From the NCBI GenBank assembly GCA_028274465.1, contig CM051457.1, positions 96,595,982 through 96,659,981 of the forward strand: a stretch of 64,000 nucleotides of DNA, given 5' to 3'. Shown here in pieces: positions 35,026 through 46,212 of this stretch; the stretch's first letter is position 1, and each line of letters starts with the position of its first letter. Source of the DNA: Plantago ovata (lineage: Eukaryota; Streptophyta; Magnoliopsida; Lamiales; Plantaginaceae). Both the position numbers and the translations under genes were made by a program. The notes below the pieces were generated by a model. That model ran no database searches and was not told where the DNA came from. It was given only the letters and a program-made list of their open reading frames with translations.

Positions 35026-35684
35026 TTATGTGTTTTTAGTAGATCCATCTCCACGTATGGCCGAAACTGGGCTGAAACTAGTAGGTTCTTCATCTTTGAA
35101 GCTCATTGTTATGTCAAAAGGACTGCTGTCGGATGTATTCTCGCTTGTATCACTACTACTGTAATCTGGCTTGCGAACCATTGACCAACCTTCAAAGATG
35201 CTGGGAAGATCTTCCCAGAAAGGCTCGCTGTGTTGAGTGTACCATCCATACTGATCGTCAACCTGGAGATTAAATAGAAATATAATAGCATAATTGATAT
35301 GAGATTAAACAGGTATAATTGTTTGTAATTTTGTTCATTTTTAATTTACCTTAAGGAGCGCCTCCCAGATTTATGGCTTAGCAGTAAGCGTGTTGGTAGT
35401 AGGCTCCCACTTCATCCCTTTACGGCCTAGGAGATTGTTGAAGAGCACATGGCGTTTTTGCAGCATATCAACCACAACTTTCAACTGAGCACACGTATAT
35501 ATTATACCAGAAACCGGCTAATGTAGGTCGAAACAGCTTCAAGAGCAACATCTGTTTTTTCTGGCCCTTCCCATATCCCCTGATCTGCAAGTTCTTTGAG
35601 CTTCCTGACTATTAGTTGCACATGGCCTTTTGGAACCTTCCCTTCATACCAATCTGTATCTTGCTTCGACCATGGAGCAGCCAT
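35026..35684 (-). pseudogene. Myb/SANT-like paralogue D
   Basis: Exon 1, 35350-35684 (ATG 35684, MAAPWSKQDTDWYEGKVPKG); exon 2, 35026-35262. Exon 1 shows HVQLIVRKLKELADQG, MLQKRHVLFNNLLGRKGMKW and IWEALLK. Exon 2 opens VDDQYGWYTQHSEPFWEDL and then PSIFEGW. Damage: a one-base frameshift near 35505 and a TAA in place of an acidic codon before IWEALLK. It is the most decayed of the four paralogues and the one nearest the first PIF transposase. Confidence 0.6.
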
Positions 35685-36255
35685 TCTGATTATAGTGAAA
35701 AATTAGTTTCTCACTTGGATTGTAAATAGTAGTGCTATTGATTTTCTATGAAGGGAAATTTCGGGTGTAGTGCTTATATACTAACAACTAAGGACTTTGC
35801 CACATTGTATGGAGGTGGATCTTATTTTCTAGTCAAGAATTTAGGAATTAGCTTCGTAATTCAGGTATGTACCAATACGCATCAACAAACAAGAAGCTTT
35901 ATAATTGCACAAAATAAGACACTGCCCAAAGTAAGATGTTGTAAGAAGATAGACCATTATAAATTTAACAACTTCTTCACATACACTTGTATTTGTGCAA
36001 CACCAAGAAACAGAGATCTTCTCATAATGGATGCAATAATCAACATGTCAGGCAATTGAACACATCATATTCTTTAAACACCAAACCAAAAGATGATAAT
36101 AGGTTCTGATAGATAAATTAGAGAACGAAACTTGACATAATTAAATCCTAATTGAAATTCAATACAGCAAACTAGAAGAGAATTGTTGAATACAAGTTTT
36201 TTCATACAGGTATTGCTAAACCTTCCAAAAAGCTAATAGTGACCCTAGAATCAGC

Positions 36256-38783
36256 CTACATTTCAACCACAGGCAAACCCACAACCCTTCTCCAACGGCG
36301 GTACATCAAATCCTTGATATTGTTCCGGCATTCAATCCACTCTGGACTGTTCACAAATCCATGCATGTTAGGCTGTTCATAGTGTGGTACGGTAACAATC
36401 TCTACTGCATTTGGATAGGCATCATCAAGCTCGGCTTCAACCCAATCATCGTCGGGTTCTGTGGTATGTATGAGGTTATGGATGAGGCAGCAGGCAAGTA
36501 TGATTTTGAGCTGTTTGTCATGTTTGTAAGAACTCAGGCACCCATTTCTTAGAACTGCAAAACGACGCTTGAGAAGCCCAAAAGCACGCCTAATAGTTGT
36601 GGTTGCTTCGTTATGCTTCTGATTAAAATAACCCTTAGGGTTGATATCAAGCGGGCCACCACCCATTTACACAACTTGCTCTGTGATAAGGAGCCAAGAA
36701 ACCGGGTGCGTTAACAAACTGGTTGTTAACCAAGTAGTAAGTACCTGTCAAATTGTGATATATTAGAATGAGAATGCAATCATCACCAGTAGATGGTTAC
36801 TGGCTATTCATTATTTAAATTACATGCTCACATTTAACAAAATAAACTTTTCTAATACATGGTTTCAGACTAAATCAGAGAACTATTCAGAAATAGCTTT
36901 AAGGAAACTTTATGCTGGCAAGCCTTATACTAACAAAGATTACTGCAACAAGTCAGCAGCAGCAATTAAGCAAAGGAGTAACTGGTATGCAACATAGACT
37001 TTTAGTTACCTTTTCCAGCAGAGTAAGTTGATAAATTACACATGTTCCCGATAAATGCGTATAAAAGGGGTAACAATGCACACTGTACACACAAAGGGCG
37101 TGTTGCAACAGATCTACTTAAATTTTTTAATAAACACTAGTAAAATCGTACAAGGCCAGGTTGATATTATCAACTGTCTTACTTATAAAACCAGCCTAGT
37201 TTGCAAGATTATAAATACCTGTTTGAGGTTCCAGAATGTCATCAGACTCAAGTGCTTGCCTAAGTATATGCATGGGTCCCCTAGATCCATCGAGATGAGT
37301 ATTCACGTAAGTGAACCTTAGATCCTTCCCACAAGCAGCCAGCAAATAGTCGTTAGGTCCCATCCTCATGCCATCAACCACTCCAACACACCCCTGACAT
37401 GTAAGAAGAGTTAATATCACATTAAGTCACAATATATGCAAGTTAAATTTCAAACTCAACTATTATAAGGTATAATGTTAAAGATAACAGCACCTGAAAA
37501 TGATACCAAGGATCATTTGTGCAATCTGAATTGACTGGAATAGGTCGAGCAAGCAGGAGCTCCCTCATGCCAACCACACAATCCAGGACCTCATTGAACT
37601 CCCTAGCCACAGTTGAGGCAGCCCTTAAGAACGCAAATTGCAGGACATGGTGACAGGTGCCATGAGCTAGGACACTAAGGAACATAAAAAAAATTTCGCG
37701 GTAATCAACAAACTGACTACTCTTCAGACCAGCATGCCTCTCCAGCAGCGTCGAGAGGCTATGCAGCTGATTAGGTGACATGTGCACCATAAGCCTTGTG
37801 TGAGATTCATCAAGGTTCAAAAGCCTGTTAATGTAGTCTCCCCTAAGCCTAGCTCTCACAGCAGTTGTGATCCTTTTGTGAAGATTGGTGTTTCTCCTCT
37901 TTCCAGCCTTTTTCTTAGCAGAAGCATGTGCCAAGAAGCTAACTCTCAGCCAAGAAGCACTCCTTGTAGTTACTACCATATCTGTGGCCACATAATCTGA
38001 AAGGAACTAAAATCAACACTGATTCTCTTAAAATTATATGTCAATATGCACACGTAGCTCACATTATCGTAATCATATAACAAATGAAACACCCGGCAGT
38101 CCTATAAATATTATTAAACATGCAGTCTTATATGGTATATGAAGCAAGCATAGAAAAAATTTAGCCTCAAGACGGCAGTATACATGTTGAAGACATTTAT
38201 TAGGGATTTAGCATCATATTTATGACGAATAATGTAATATACAACAACTGAAAGGGAACCCAATAAGTACTTGCCAATAAGGCAGACAATACGAAAACTT
38301 TTATAAACAAAAATTAAAATAAAAAATTATAAGTAATAAGTATAAACACAAAATTAATAAAATTGAACAATTCATGCAAGAAATTCGAATTACAAACTGA
38401 GAGGTATGCAGTATGTATAAACTAAGCTGACCTAATTCCCAAAATAACCAAATGCCAACAGAAATTCCCAATTTCGGAAACCCTAATTTTAACAATACAA
38501 ACATCTACAACCACCATGAGCATTCAGTACAGTATGAAAATCAATGTACTCATAAACAATTTCGATTTGAAAGAACCAAATGTATGAAAAGATTAACGAA
38601 GTGGATTCTCAGTTTACCTTCAGGAAGCGGCGTGTCGAACTCAGGTCCAGCAAGGTCACGATCTGAAAAAGGAAATTCATAGAAAGTTAGAACTAGGTTC
38701 CATTCTCCGGAGTGATTGGAAACGAAGAAGAAGAATTGAGGCTTACCAGAGTTTTCAAATTTTCTACGGCTCGCCACAGGCAT
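36256..38783 (-). pseudogene. PIF/Harbinger transposase, first copy (inactive)
   Basis: Five exons with clean splice sites: 38747-38783, 38618-38662, 37494-37996, 37219-37393 and 36256-36744. Visible blocks: the N-terminal helical region (MSPNQLHSLSTLLERHAGLK, HHVLQFAF), the DDE core with CVGVVDGMRM (first D) and HLDGSRG, then GYFNQKHNEATTTIRRAFG and LLKRRFAVLR. Family members have IERxFG at the last block, so the third catalytic acid is replaced by R here. A one-base shift near 36665 also breaks exon 5. It lies on the same strand as the Myb paralogues A-D. Confidence 0.8.
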
Positions 38784-39139
38784 TGAATTCTCGCTGATAA
38801 AACTGTGAGGGCGATATTGAAAGAAAACGGGACCAATTTTCTATTTATACTAGTCAACTAGGGCAACTGTCATAAATCGTGCTCTCCTTATTTTCCTCCG
38901 GCATGGGTATATGCGTGCTTCAAAATTGGCGTTTTTTGTGAGGTTTTAATTACTTTTCCTTATTTAACAAAACTGTCTTTTTATTTATTCATTTTGGTTT
39001 TTTCAACTGTTTTTTTTTTATTTTTTATGTGTGCATTGTTTAAATATGACATGTTAACTACAATTTGTGTATATACATAATTTAATTTTGACGCAAATAA
39101 AGAAATATTAAAAATTACGTTTATGATTTGTTTACATTT

Positions 39140-39220
39140 TAGGGTTTTGGGTTATGGTATAGGGTAGAGGGTTTAGGGTTTAGGGTATAGGGTATAGGGT
39201 ATAGGGTTTAGGGTATGGAG
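39140..39220 (+). repeat. Degenerate telomere-like repeat tract
   Basis: A run of TTTAGGG and TATAGGG units, about ten in all, resembles the plant telomere repeat TTTAGGG. It lies between the two PIF transposase genes in noncoding DNA. Confidence 0.75.
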
Positions 39221-39551
39221 ATATCGGGTTATAGTGTATTTTTTAGTTCACAAAAATACTAAATCCTAAATTTTGTAATCATCTGTAACGATAACATCCC
39301 CAACCTAAGCATGACGAATGAATACACCACTCAAAATGGGATGTCATCGTAACCCATCAGTGCTCGATCGATATGTAACCTTGTGCATGTTGTCGTACAC
39401 GTGGTGAAAATCTGAATCATTAAATTAATGTTATGTACCCAAATACATATGTTTGGCTAAATTGCAAACCTAATAAATCAGGGTAATTACATACCAAAAT
39501 GGATAGTCTAATTTGTGCTTCATAAATAGTTGCTCATAAACATAACGTACA

Positions 39552-40081
39552 TGACGGCTTGTTTGATTTGATCTTTTTCGACTAAACACAACTCATGTTT
39601 TCGTCTAACCAAGAATGAATATATCTCATCTGACTTCAACTGAACTTAACAGAACTAAACAGAACTGAACGATAAACATAACAAAACTTAGTAGAGCATG
39701 ACTTAACACAACTGTATGAAAGTCTGAAAATAACTTGCACTGAACTGAACTTAAAATATTGTTCTTTCAAATAGAACTGAAAACTGAAGGGATCTTAACT
39801 TATCTTTTAATTTCATATGATAATTTATTTAATTTTTTTATACGGTGTACAGATAACTTCAATTTAGTTCAGTTTAGAGCAGTTCAGTTGCATGATCATT
39901 CATTTCAGTGCATTTCAAACATAACTAATATTTTGTTGTTCTCACTAATACCTTATGTTAAGTTCAACTTAGATCCATTGAGTACAGTTCAGTTCACTGG
40001 AGATCACTTCAAGTCAGAGCTGCTCAGTTATGACTTTTTATAACTGAACCATTAGTTATATTAACTTATCTTCTCAAACAA
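39552..40081. repeat. Possible foldback MITE rich in AGTTCAGTTCAG
   Basis: ACTGAACTGAAC-type words in the left half (39620-39760) face AGTTCAGTTCAG words in the right half (39855-40030). The edges TTGTTTGATTTGATC and, in reverse complement, TTTGTTTGAGAAGAT could be terminal repeats. No target duplication is clear. Confidence 0.4.
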
Positions 40082-40757
40082 ATTTAAAAAAAGTTTCTTA
40101 ATTTCTATGAACATTGGCATCAGAGAGTAAAATATCCCCGATTTTATTTTATACGTACACATTACTGGCATAATTTGCATATTAATTTGTTCATTTCTAT
40201 AAATTAGGGCATAATGTATTGTAAACTATAATCTATCGTAATTTTAACATTAATTTGATAACATAATGAGATTACATTTACATTTTAGTGGGTCCCAAAA
40301 AGAAATTGGGAACATCCTTACACAGTAATTCTTAATTCTATAGCTTAATATATTCTCAATGACAAAAAACGTACACTGAAACACGATTTACCAAACTTCA
40401 AAATACAAAAATCAAAGTTTTCGCCAAATTTTTCAGGATAATAAAAAACCGGAAATGAGAGAAACAAGACATTCAACATATCAGTACTAAGCTCAACTTC
40501 GTAATCCCGAATCAAGACAGTTAACATAAATCTAAGCTACATGGTTTGTCTGCAGAATATCAATGTCATAAAATAGTCAGCCGCATGTGAGAGGTACAAC
40601 AAAAAGAGTGCCATTACATGACAATTTACAAAAAGAAAGCAAGTGGCCAAAATCAAGTATGCGTCCAGATGCTCAATAGTTAAGAACACAATTTCAACTG
40701 TTTTTTGGTTTGAAACGCCAAACCCAAATTCCCTCCCACATGCATAGCTCTAGACGC

Positions 40758-41955
40758 TTAAGGATGGTCTAGATTAGCACCCCAAATCTCTCCACTGGTC
40801 TGCACCTCATGCATAACCCACTCCTCCATGTCATTGTAATTCATAGCAAGAAAATCATCTATCAAGTTTTCATCACCCAGAAGCTTCTTAATCATGCAGT
40901 ACCTTGCCTTTGGTGGAAGTGCATAAAAACTATCCGTATGACTCCTCATGGTCTGAATCTTTCCAGACCTGTTCATGGGGCCATGGTTATTTGCAACGAT
41001 AATTGGGCCCTTCATCGACTGGACAACATCTTTCAGAATATTGCCTAGATCGTTCATCATGGTGCAAAAGTTTGAGCTCTCTTTCTGACCACCGCCAACC
41101 TTTCCCGTCCTGGTTCACTTCAAGTTGCTGTTGGAATCGACTTCATCTGGAATTCGACGTTTCTGTCCAGAGTTGCCATCAGCAGTTCCATCGCCATTCA
41201 TCGAATCATCACCACCCTCAGCAGTTTCCTCAGCATCATCACTGAAATACTCATCATCACTAACAAGGAGCTTCTCCTTAGCCTCAGCAAAACTCCTAGC
41301 ACCCTCTCCACGAGCCCGGTCAGTGCCGTATATCTCACACCAGTCCTCAAAGAACACATATTTCTCACGTTTGATCTTGTTAAGAACCTTATGTTTCTAC
41401 ATGACACAAATTATAAATATGAGCTATAAACTTATTCAATATTTTAACCTTAAATAACATTGGCATATTACTAGGTTAATATGATATTAAAAGTCAATTA
41501 AAACCTTAAAAAAGTGGACATAAAAAGATGCATTCATGTGACAGGTTTAGGAGTATGATTTCATACCAGGCAAGTAGCACGCCATATCTCATCACTACAA
41601 CCAAACTCCTTCTTGATATCACACCAGCCCATACCAGATTTCTCACTCAGTTCGAGGACAGCCTTGTGTCCCTCATGCTCCTAACACGGTTCTTGATGTG
41701 AGGTTTGATCCTCAAATCAGTACCCGGGAAATGCTTCCTCAAATGGACCAGCAGGTACTGGAAGCCACCTGGCTTGAACCCTTGAGGGGACTTAAGCCCA
41801 GCAAGCTTAACCTTCTTCATTCCCTCAATCAGACATTTCTCCTCATCATAAGTCCAAGGCATGTAGCCTCCATTTCCCCGTCCTTTCTGACTCGCATCAT
41901 TGACCTCCTCTGTTCCTAAACCACTCTGTGGTATGCTCCAGTTGCTGTCAACATT
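40758..41955 (-). pseudogene. PIF/Harbinger Myb/SANT-like ORF2
   Basis: Exons 41577-41955 and 40758-41396 are recognisable; the first coding exon upstream was not found. The Myb/SANT-like region reads YMPWTYDEEKCLIEGMKKVK, then FQYLLVHLRKHFPGTD and IKPHIKNRVRSM. After a one-base shift it continues with ELSEKSGMGC and CSDEIWRATC, then FFEDWCEIYGTDRARGEGA. The tail contains PKARYCMIKKLLGDENLIDDF. A TGA near 41115 interrupts the tail. PIF elements need such a DNA-binding partner besides the transposase. It lies downstream of the second transposase on the same strand, the usual PIF order. Confidence 0.75.
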
Positions 41956-42227
41956 CTGTAAAATGCCAAATGCACATCAACAACATAAACAACTACCAAT
42001 TATATCATGACTAAAAAACATTTGGGGATATATCAATGAAATAGAGAATCACATAACACAATATCTAATATCACATACAGATGCAAACGCCAATAAACAG
42101 AATCATTAAACCCAATCACAAACAACATAAAACAATTCAACATCAACCCAACAATTAGCACTAACTTAGGAGCACAAGTGTCTTCCAATAGTTTCAATAA
42201 TGCCAAACATAATTAGATTAACATTCT

Positions 42228-44148
42228 CTAATGCCTATTATTTCGCTCAACACGCCAGTCCACAAACATGTCATGGGCCATATTCTGCCTCTTTTCTTTC
42301 CAAGCTGCATTTCCAGCAACACCATGAATTGCAGGTTCATCATCCTCCATCTCAACAGGAATTTCAACCTCTGGAATGTATCCGTCCAACTCAGGTTCAA
42401 CCTCATCATCCTCATCATCCAACATATCATCTTTGCTTACATTACGAAGGAAGTTGTGAATCAGTGTGCAAGCCAAGATGATTTCATTCTGAGTCTCCAG
42501 TGGATAAAATGAAGGAGACCGAAGAATCCCGAATCTCTTCTTTAGAAGCCCAAAACACCTCTCAATGACATTTCTAGCAGATGAGTGCTTCATGTTGAAG
42601 TACTCTTTATGATTCTGTGGGGCAAGTGCACCATGGCCCCATTCCTGATGATGGTATCGAGTGCTCCGAAAAGGTGCTAGGAAGCCAGGGGCATTTGCAT
42701 AAGCAGCATCAACTAGGTAATAGCATCCTGTTTAAATAATTAAAGAACAAGTTAATATATAATAAATAAAAAACAGAATTTGACTGTACGAAGCAGTGAG
42801 CAGATTCCAAAAAATATGCAAGAAACACCTGCTAGAACTTCAAAACCATTTGCCCTCTCCATGGCATCACCTAGTACTCTTGCATCTGCTGCAGACCCCT
42901 CCCATCCAGTTAGTACGTACACAAACTTCATATCACGGTCACATACCCCGAGTACATTAACTGTTACTTGAATTTTCCTATTACGATGCATGGCCTGCTT
43001 GTAGACAGGAGCTAGTACCTTTATATAGGTTCCATCTAAAGCTCAAAGGCAGCCCTGCATAAAGAAAAGATATTTTACAAACAGATTAGTTACAAACAAA
43101 TTATTTTACAAACAAATTATTTTACAAACAGATTACTTAACAGAGTCCTAGTGGAATACAAGTCAAATAACAGATCAACATAAAACTTAACTAATATTAG
43201 TGTATACCTGAAAGTGCCTCCAAGGGTCGTCTTCATAGTCTGCTGGAACCGGTTCAGGGCGGGAAACGAGAACATCATGCAACTGTAGGATAGCTCTCAG
43301 GACTTGATGAAATGAATGACTGATTGTGTGGCCAGATCGACGGAAAGCAAACTGTATAACTTTGTTTTCAAAGTGGTGTCCTAATATAACAAGGAAACAT
43401 GCTACTTTTTCCTCGATGGTAACATGGGTACTTTCCTTAAGACCACCCTCTCTGACAAGCAGATCACAGAACTGGCGAAAAGCCACCCTATCCATTCTAA
43501 GAATGTTTTTTGTGATTGTATCATTTTTTCCAGTTAGCCTCTTAATATATCTAAGCTGGCAGCTTCTCTTACTGTTGATACTATACCTAATATGGAGTCT
43601 GTACTTACGGGAAAGTCGGGGACGCACATGTTTTTGATAATACAACATCAATACTGCCATCATTCCAATGGTTACGATAATTATTCGCCTCATAAACAAC
43701 CTCCGGCGTAAAATCTTGACAACACAACCCACTTAAATTAGTAAGAATATGGCCTACTTATTTCAAAACAGTCATTATTATATATCTTCTTTAGTGCATA
43801 TAGAAGCAAGCAGAAACACACACATAAGAAAGGACATTACTACAGCATCGAGAATGCAACGATAACAACCCAGATTGGAAACACATAACACATACAGATC
43901 TACATATATATTCAATTTCGAGCACAACAGTAGAAAATAGAAGCCTAAAATCAACACCACAAACAATGTAGCCATAAGTATCACACAAAACTATACATGT
44001 TGTACCACAAACACAAGCACCCAGTTCAATGGTTCTGTACAACAAGTATAAAACTACAAGTACTGTGATACAAAAACTACAATTGAACAACAAAAAACCC
44101 AGAAATCAAAGTATGAGTCGGACTTACAGCAGCAGTTTCAGAATCCAT
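42228..44148 (-). pseudogene. PIF/Harbinger transposase, second copy (one stop)
   Basis: Exons: 44128-44148 (MDSETAA), about 43208-43720, 42829-43054 and 42228-42727. All three catalytic acids are present: LDGTYIKV, then GWEGSAADARVL, then ARNVIERCFG. The C-terminus runs LIHNFLRN to ERNNRH. The only clear defect is a TGA where GCLGALDGT-type proteins have glycine, just before the first catalytic aspartate (about 43043-43045). It is much better preserved than the copy at 36256, which implies the two were not inactivated together. Its start lies 0.5 kb from the right end of the element. Confidence 0.8.
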
Positions 44149-44687
44149 GATATCCAAGCTCAAATCAACCCCCAACTGAACCCAAACTGCAGTAGCACAA
44201 AAAAATCCAAAATTCTCACTCGTCAGTCCACCATTAGGAAAAACGAAAAGATAGGAATGAAGAGGAAGGAATTGCGAGTCGGAATCCTTAAAATCAGCCA
44301 CGCTTACCTTCGACGGAATGTATGGTCGGATTTGGCAGCTGCTGTCGATAATTGTGACCTAGATTGTGAAGGAAAAGAAGTGGCGGGCAAAATATATACA
44401 CATCAATTTCCAGAACGCATTTTTCTTTTATTTTTCCAGTGGCATTATTGTAATTAGAAGGCCCAATTTATGTGCACTTGACCATGCACATTTTTCATAC
44501 ATCAGATACCCATGTATGAAAAACAGGTGTGTTTTGGGCCTCCAAAACGCACGGTCCAAAATTTCCGGCCTAACCAGTCCAGCCAGAATACACTTTCTCA
44601 TGTGAAAAATCAAACAACATATTCGGCAAAATCAGTGTGTTTCGGGTGCAGTTTGACTACAAATGCACCCAACCAAACGGGCACTTA

Positions 44688-46212
44688 GTAAAGAAGAAAG
44701 AAAAATTCATAAGAAAGAAAAATTCATTCTTCTTTGTTTCATCTCATCACCATCTTTTCTCATCTTCATCACCCATCCATCTTCATCATAACCGTAACCC
44801 ATCATCATCACCATAATCGACATCATCACCTCCACTGCTCAATTCGAGATCGTGATTCCGGCGGTTGCTCTGTTCTGTTCGTGACTCCGGCTCCGGCTCC
44901 GTCCAGCGCCCATCGAGGCTCTGTCCCGACTCGTGTTGTTCCCTGTTTTCATACTCCGTTCGGGCTCTTCCCCCTTACTGATTCGTGCTGCTGCTGTATC
45001 GATCCGATTCGCTCCGTTCCGGCATCGTCTGTCCCGATCCTGCTCCGTTTCCGTCCATCCAGTCCCGTCCTTGCTATGTCCGCTCCGAACCAGCTCTGAC
45101 CCATCCGTTTACCGTGTCCAGTTCTGCCCCGGTTCCGTATTCCTTCCGGTAAGTACCATCGGCTCCGACTCCGTTCAATGCCGGATTCGATTAGTGGGAT
45201 ATTGATTTTAATCCCTTCGTTTCATTTGATTCGCAGATCACTTTATTCCATTTTCGTTCGAAGGTAAATGCTATGTTCTTTTTCCTTTTCGTTTTTTCAT
45301 TCTCTTTATGACTATTATACCCCTGTTCCACTTCTGCCATTGATTTGAACCTCGAACTCGGACTTAGGGGTAGTACTGGTTTGAGTATGTTGTTGATTGT
45401 GGACTGATGTTGACCAAATCTGGACCTTTTTGAACTCGTATTGACTGACTTGGACTTTTATGTAATTATTTGGGGAACTTGTGGACTGATTTGTTATGAC
45501 TAGAACCTGTGAGGACTGTTTTGGGATTTCTGGGAACTTTAAGGACCTGGTTGTGATTGTGTCTTGGCCATAGTTGACCGACAGTGGACTAATTAGTTAG
45601 ACTCTGAAAGTCTGGGGGTGTTTTATTTAATTTCTGAAACTTGGAAAACCCGTGTGTGTTATCTGAAAATCTGAAGGACTTTTCTGCAATTTCTATTTTG
45701 AGGGTAAACTGGTAATTTCACTGTTCAGGATTAAACTGTAAATTGAGTTTCTCCTTTAGGTCTGTTATGATATTCTGAAAGTATTGTTTTGTTTTGTAAT
45801 TTATTGTGGAGGGTATTTTGATAATTCTGAAATCTGGGTTTAAAATTGTTTTCTAAAATCTAGTGAAGGTGTTGCTTTCTATTTTGCTGAAGTTGAATAA
45901 TTAATTACCTTATAGCTTAGTTGCTTAAGGGTTGTGTCACTAACTTAGAGGTCCAGAGTTTGAGTCCCTCCTTCTACACCTCTCCACCGACCTTTTTATT
46001 ATCCGTTTTGCTTTTGTTCGACTTCTAGTAGTAACTAGACACTTTATGCTTAGGTGCTCCGTTCGTTAGCTCGTAGTGAGTTGCGCGTTTGTGGAACCTT
46101 TGCTGGCTAAAACCCGTTCCTTATTATTTATTGAAGACCGTTGCTTTTGAATTTTCAAGATTTACTTTATTTTTGAAAGAATTATTTTATTTTAAAAATC
46201 GGTACCGTTAGA
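44688..46212 (+). mobile_element. Right portion of the solo LTR
   Basis: The LTR resumes right after the TTA at 44685-44687. It contains TC-rich sequence to about 45250, then AT-rich sequence, and ends with the gypsy-type AATCGGTACCGTTAGA. Short open frames here (44734-45205) have no recognisable domains. Confidence 0.7.
45913..45968 (+). other. tRNA-like A-box and B-box pair inside the LTR
   Basis: TAGCTTAGTTGC (45913-45924) resembles a pol III A box, and GTCCAGAGTTTGAGTCCC (45951-45968) resembles a B box. The intervening sequence does not fold into a proper anticodon arm. It may be a relic of a tRNA or SINE captured by the LTR family. Confidence 0.4.

Larger units (their letters stand above)
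23252..44684. mobile_element. 21.4-kb PIF/Harbinger-type element with cargo genes
   Basis: The ends are inverted repeats: GGGCCTGTTTAGTTGGGG on the left and GTGCCCGTTTGGTTGGG as the reverse complement of the right end. TTA lies on both sides (23249-23251 and 44685-44687). The LTR is continuous when it is removed. It contains two PIF transposase genes (36256-38783 and 42228-44148), a PIF Myb/SANT gene (40758-41955) and a cluster of seven other genes (24001-35684). It could be one composite element or a smaller PIF element into which another, carrying the cluster, inserted; I could not find internal ends. Confidence 0.75.
22977..46212 (+). mobile_element. Solo gypsy LTR splitting the Ulp1-like gene
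   Basis: The LTR begins TGTAACATCCCGTATTTTC at 22977 and ends ...CGGTACCGTTAGA at 46212. GGACC lies on both sides (22972-22976 and 46213-46217), a 5-bp target duplication. No internal gypsy region exists, so it is a solo LTR of about 1.8 kb once the Harbinger element is subtracted. Skipping it joins the two halves of the Ulp1-like exon in frame, which confirms the boundaries. Confidence 0.85.

Noticed and set aside
38840-38960. Terminal inverted repeat of a separate inner PIF element next to the first transposase
   Set aside because: I looked for GGGxxTGTTTGG-type ends and TTA duplications here and near 23600-24000 and found no convincing pair.
44734-45205. Serine/proline-rich frames in the solo LTR as a host gene
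   Set aside because: They sit inside the LTR, overlap in two frames and are composition-driven (TCC/CCG-rich).
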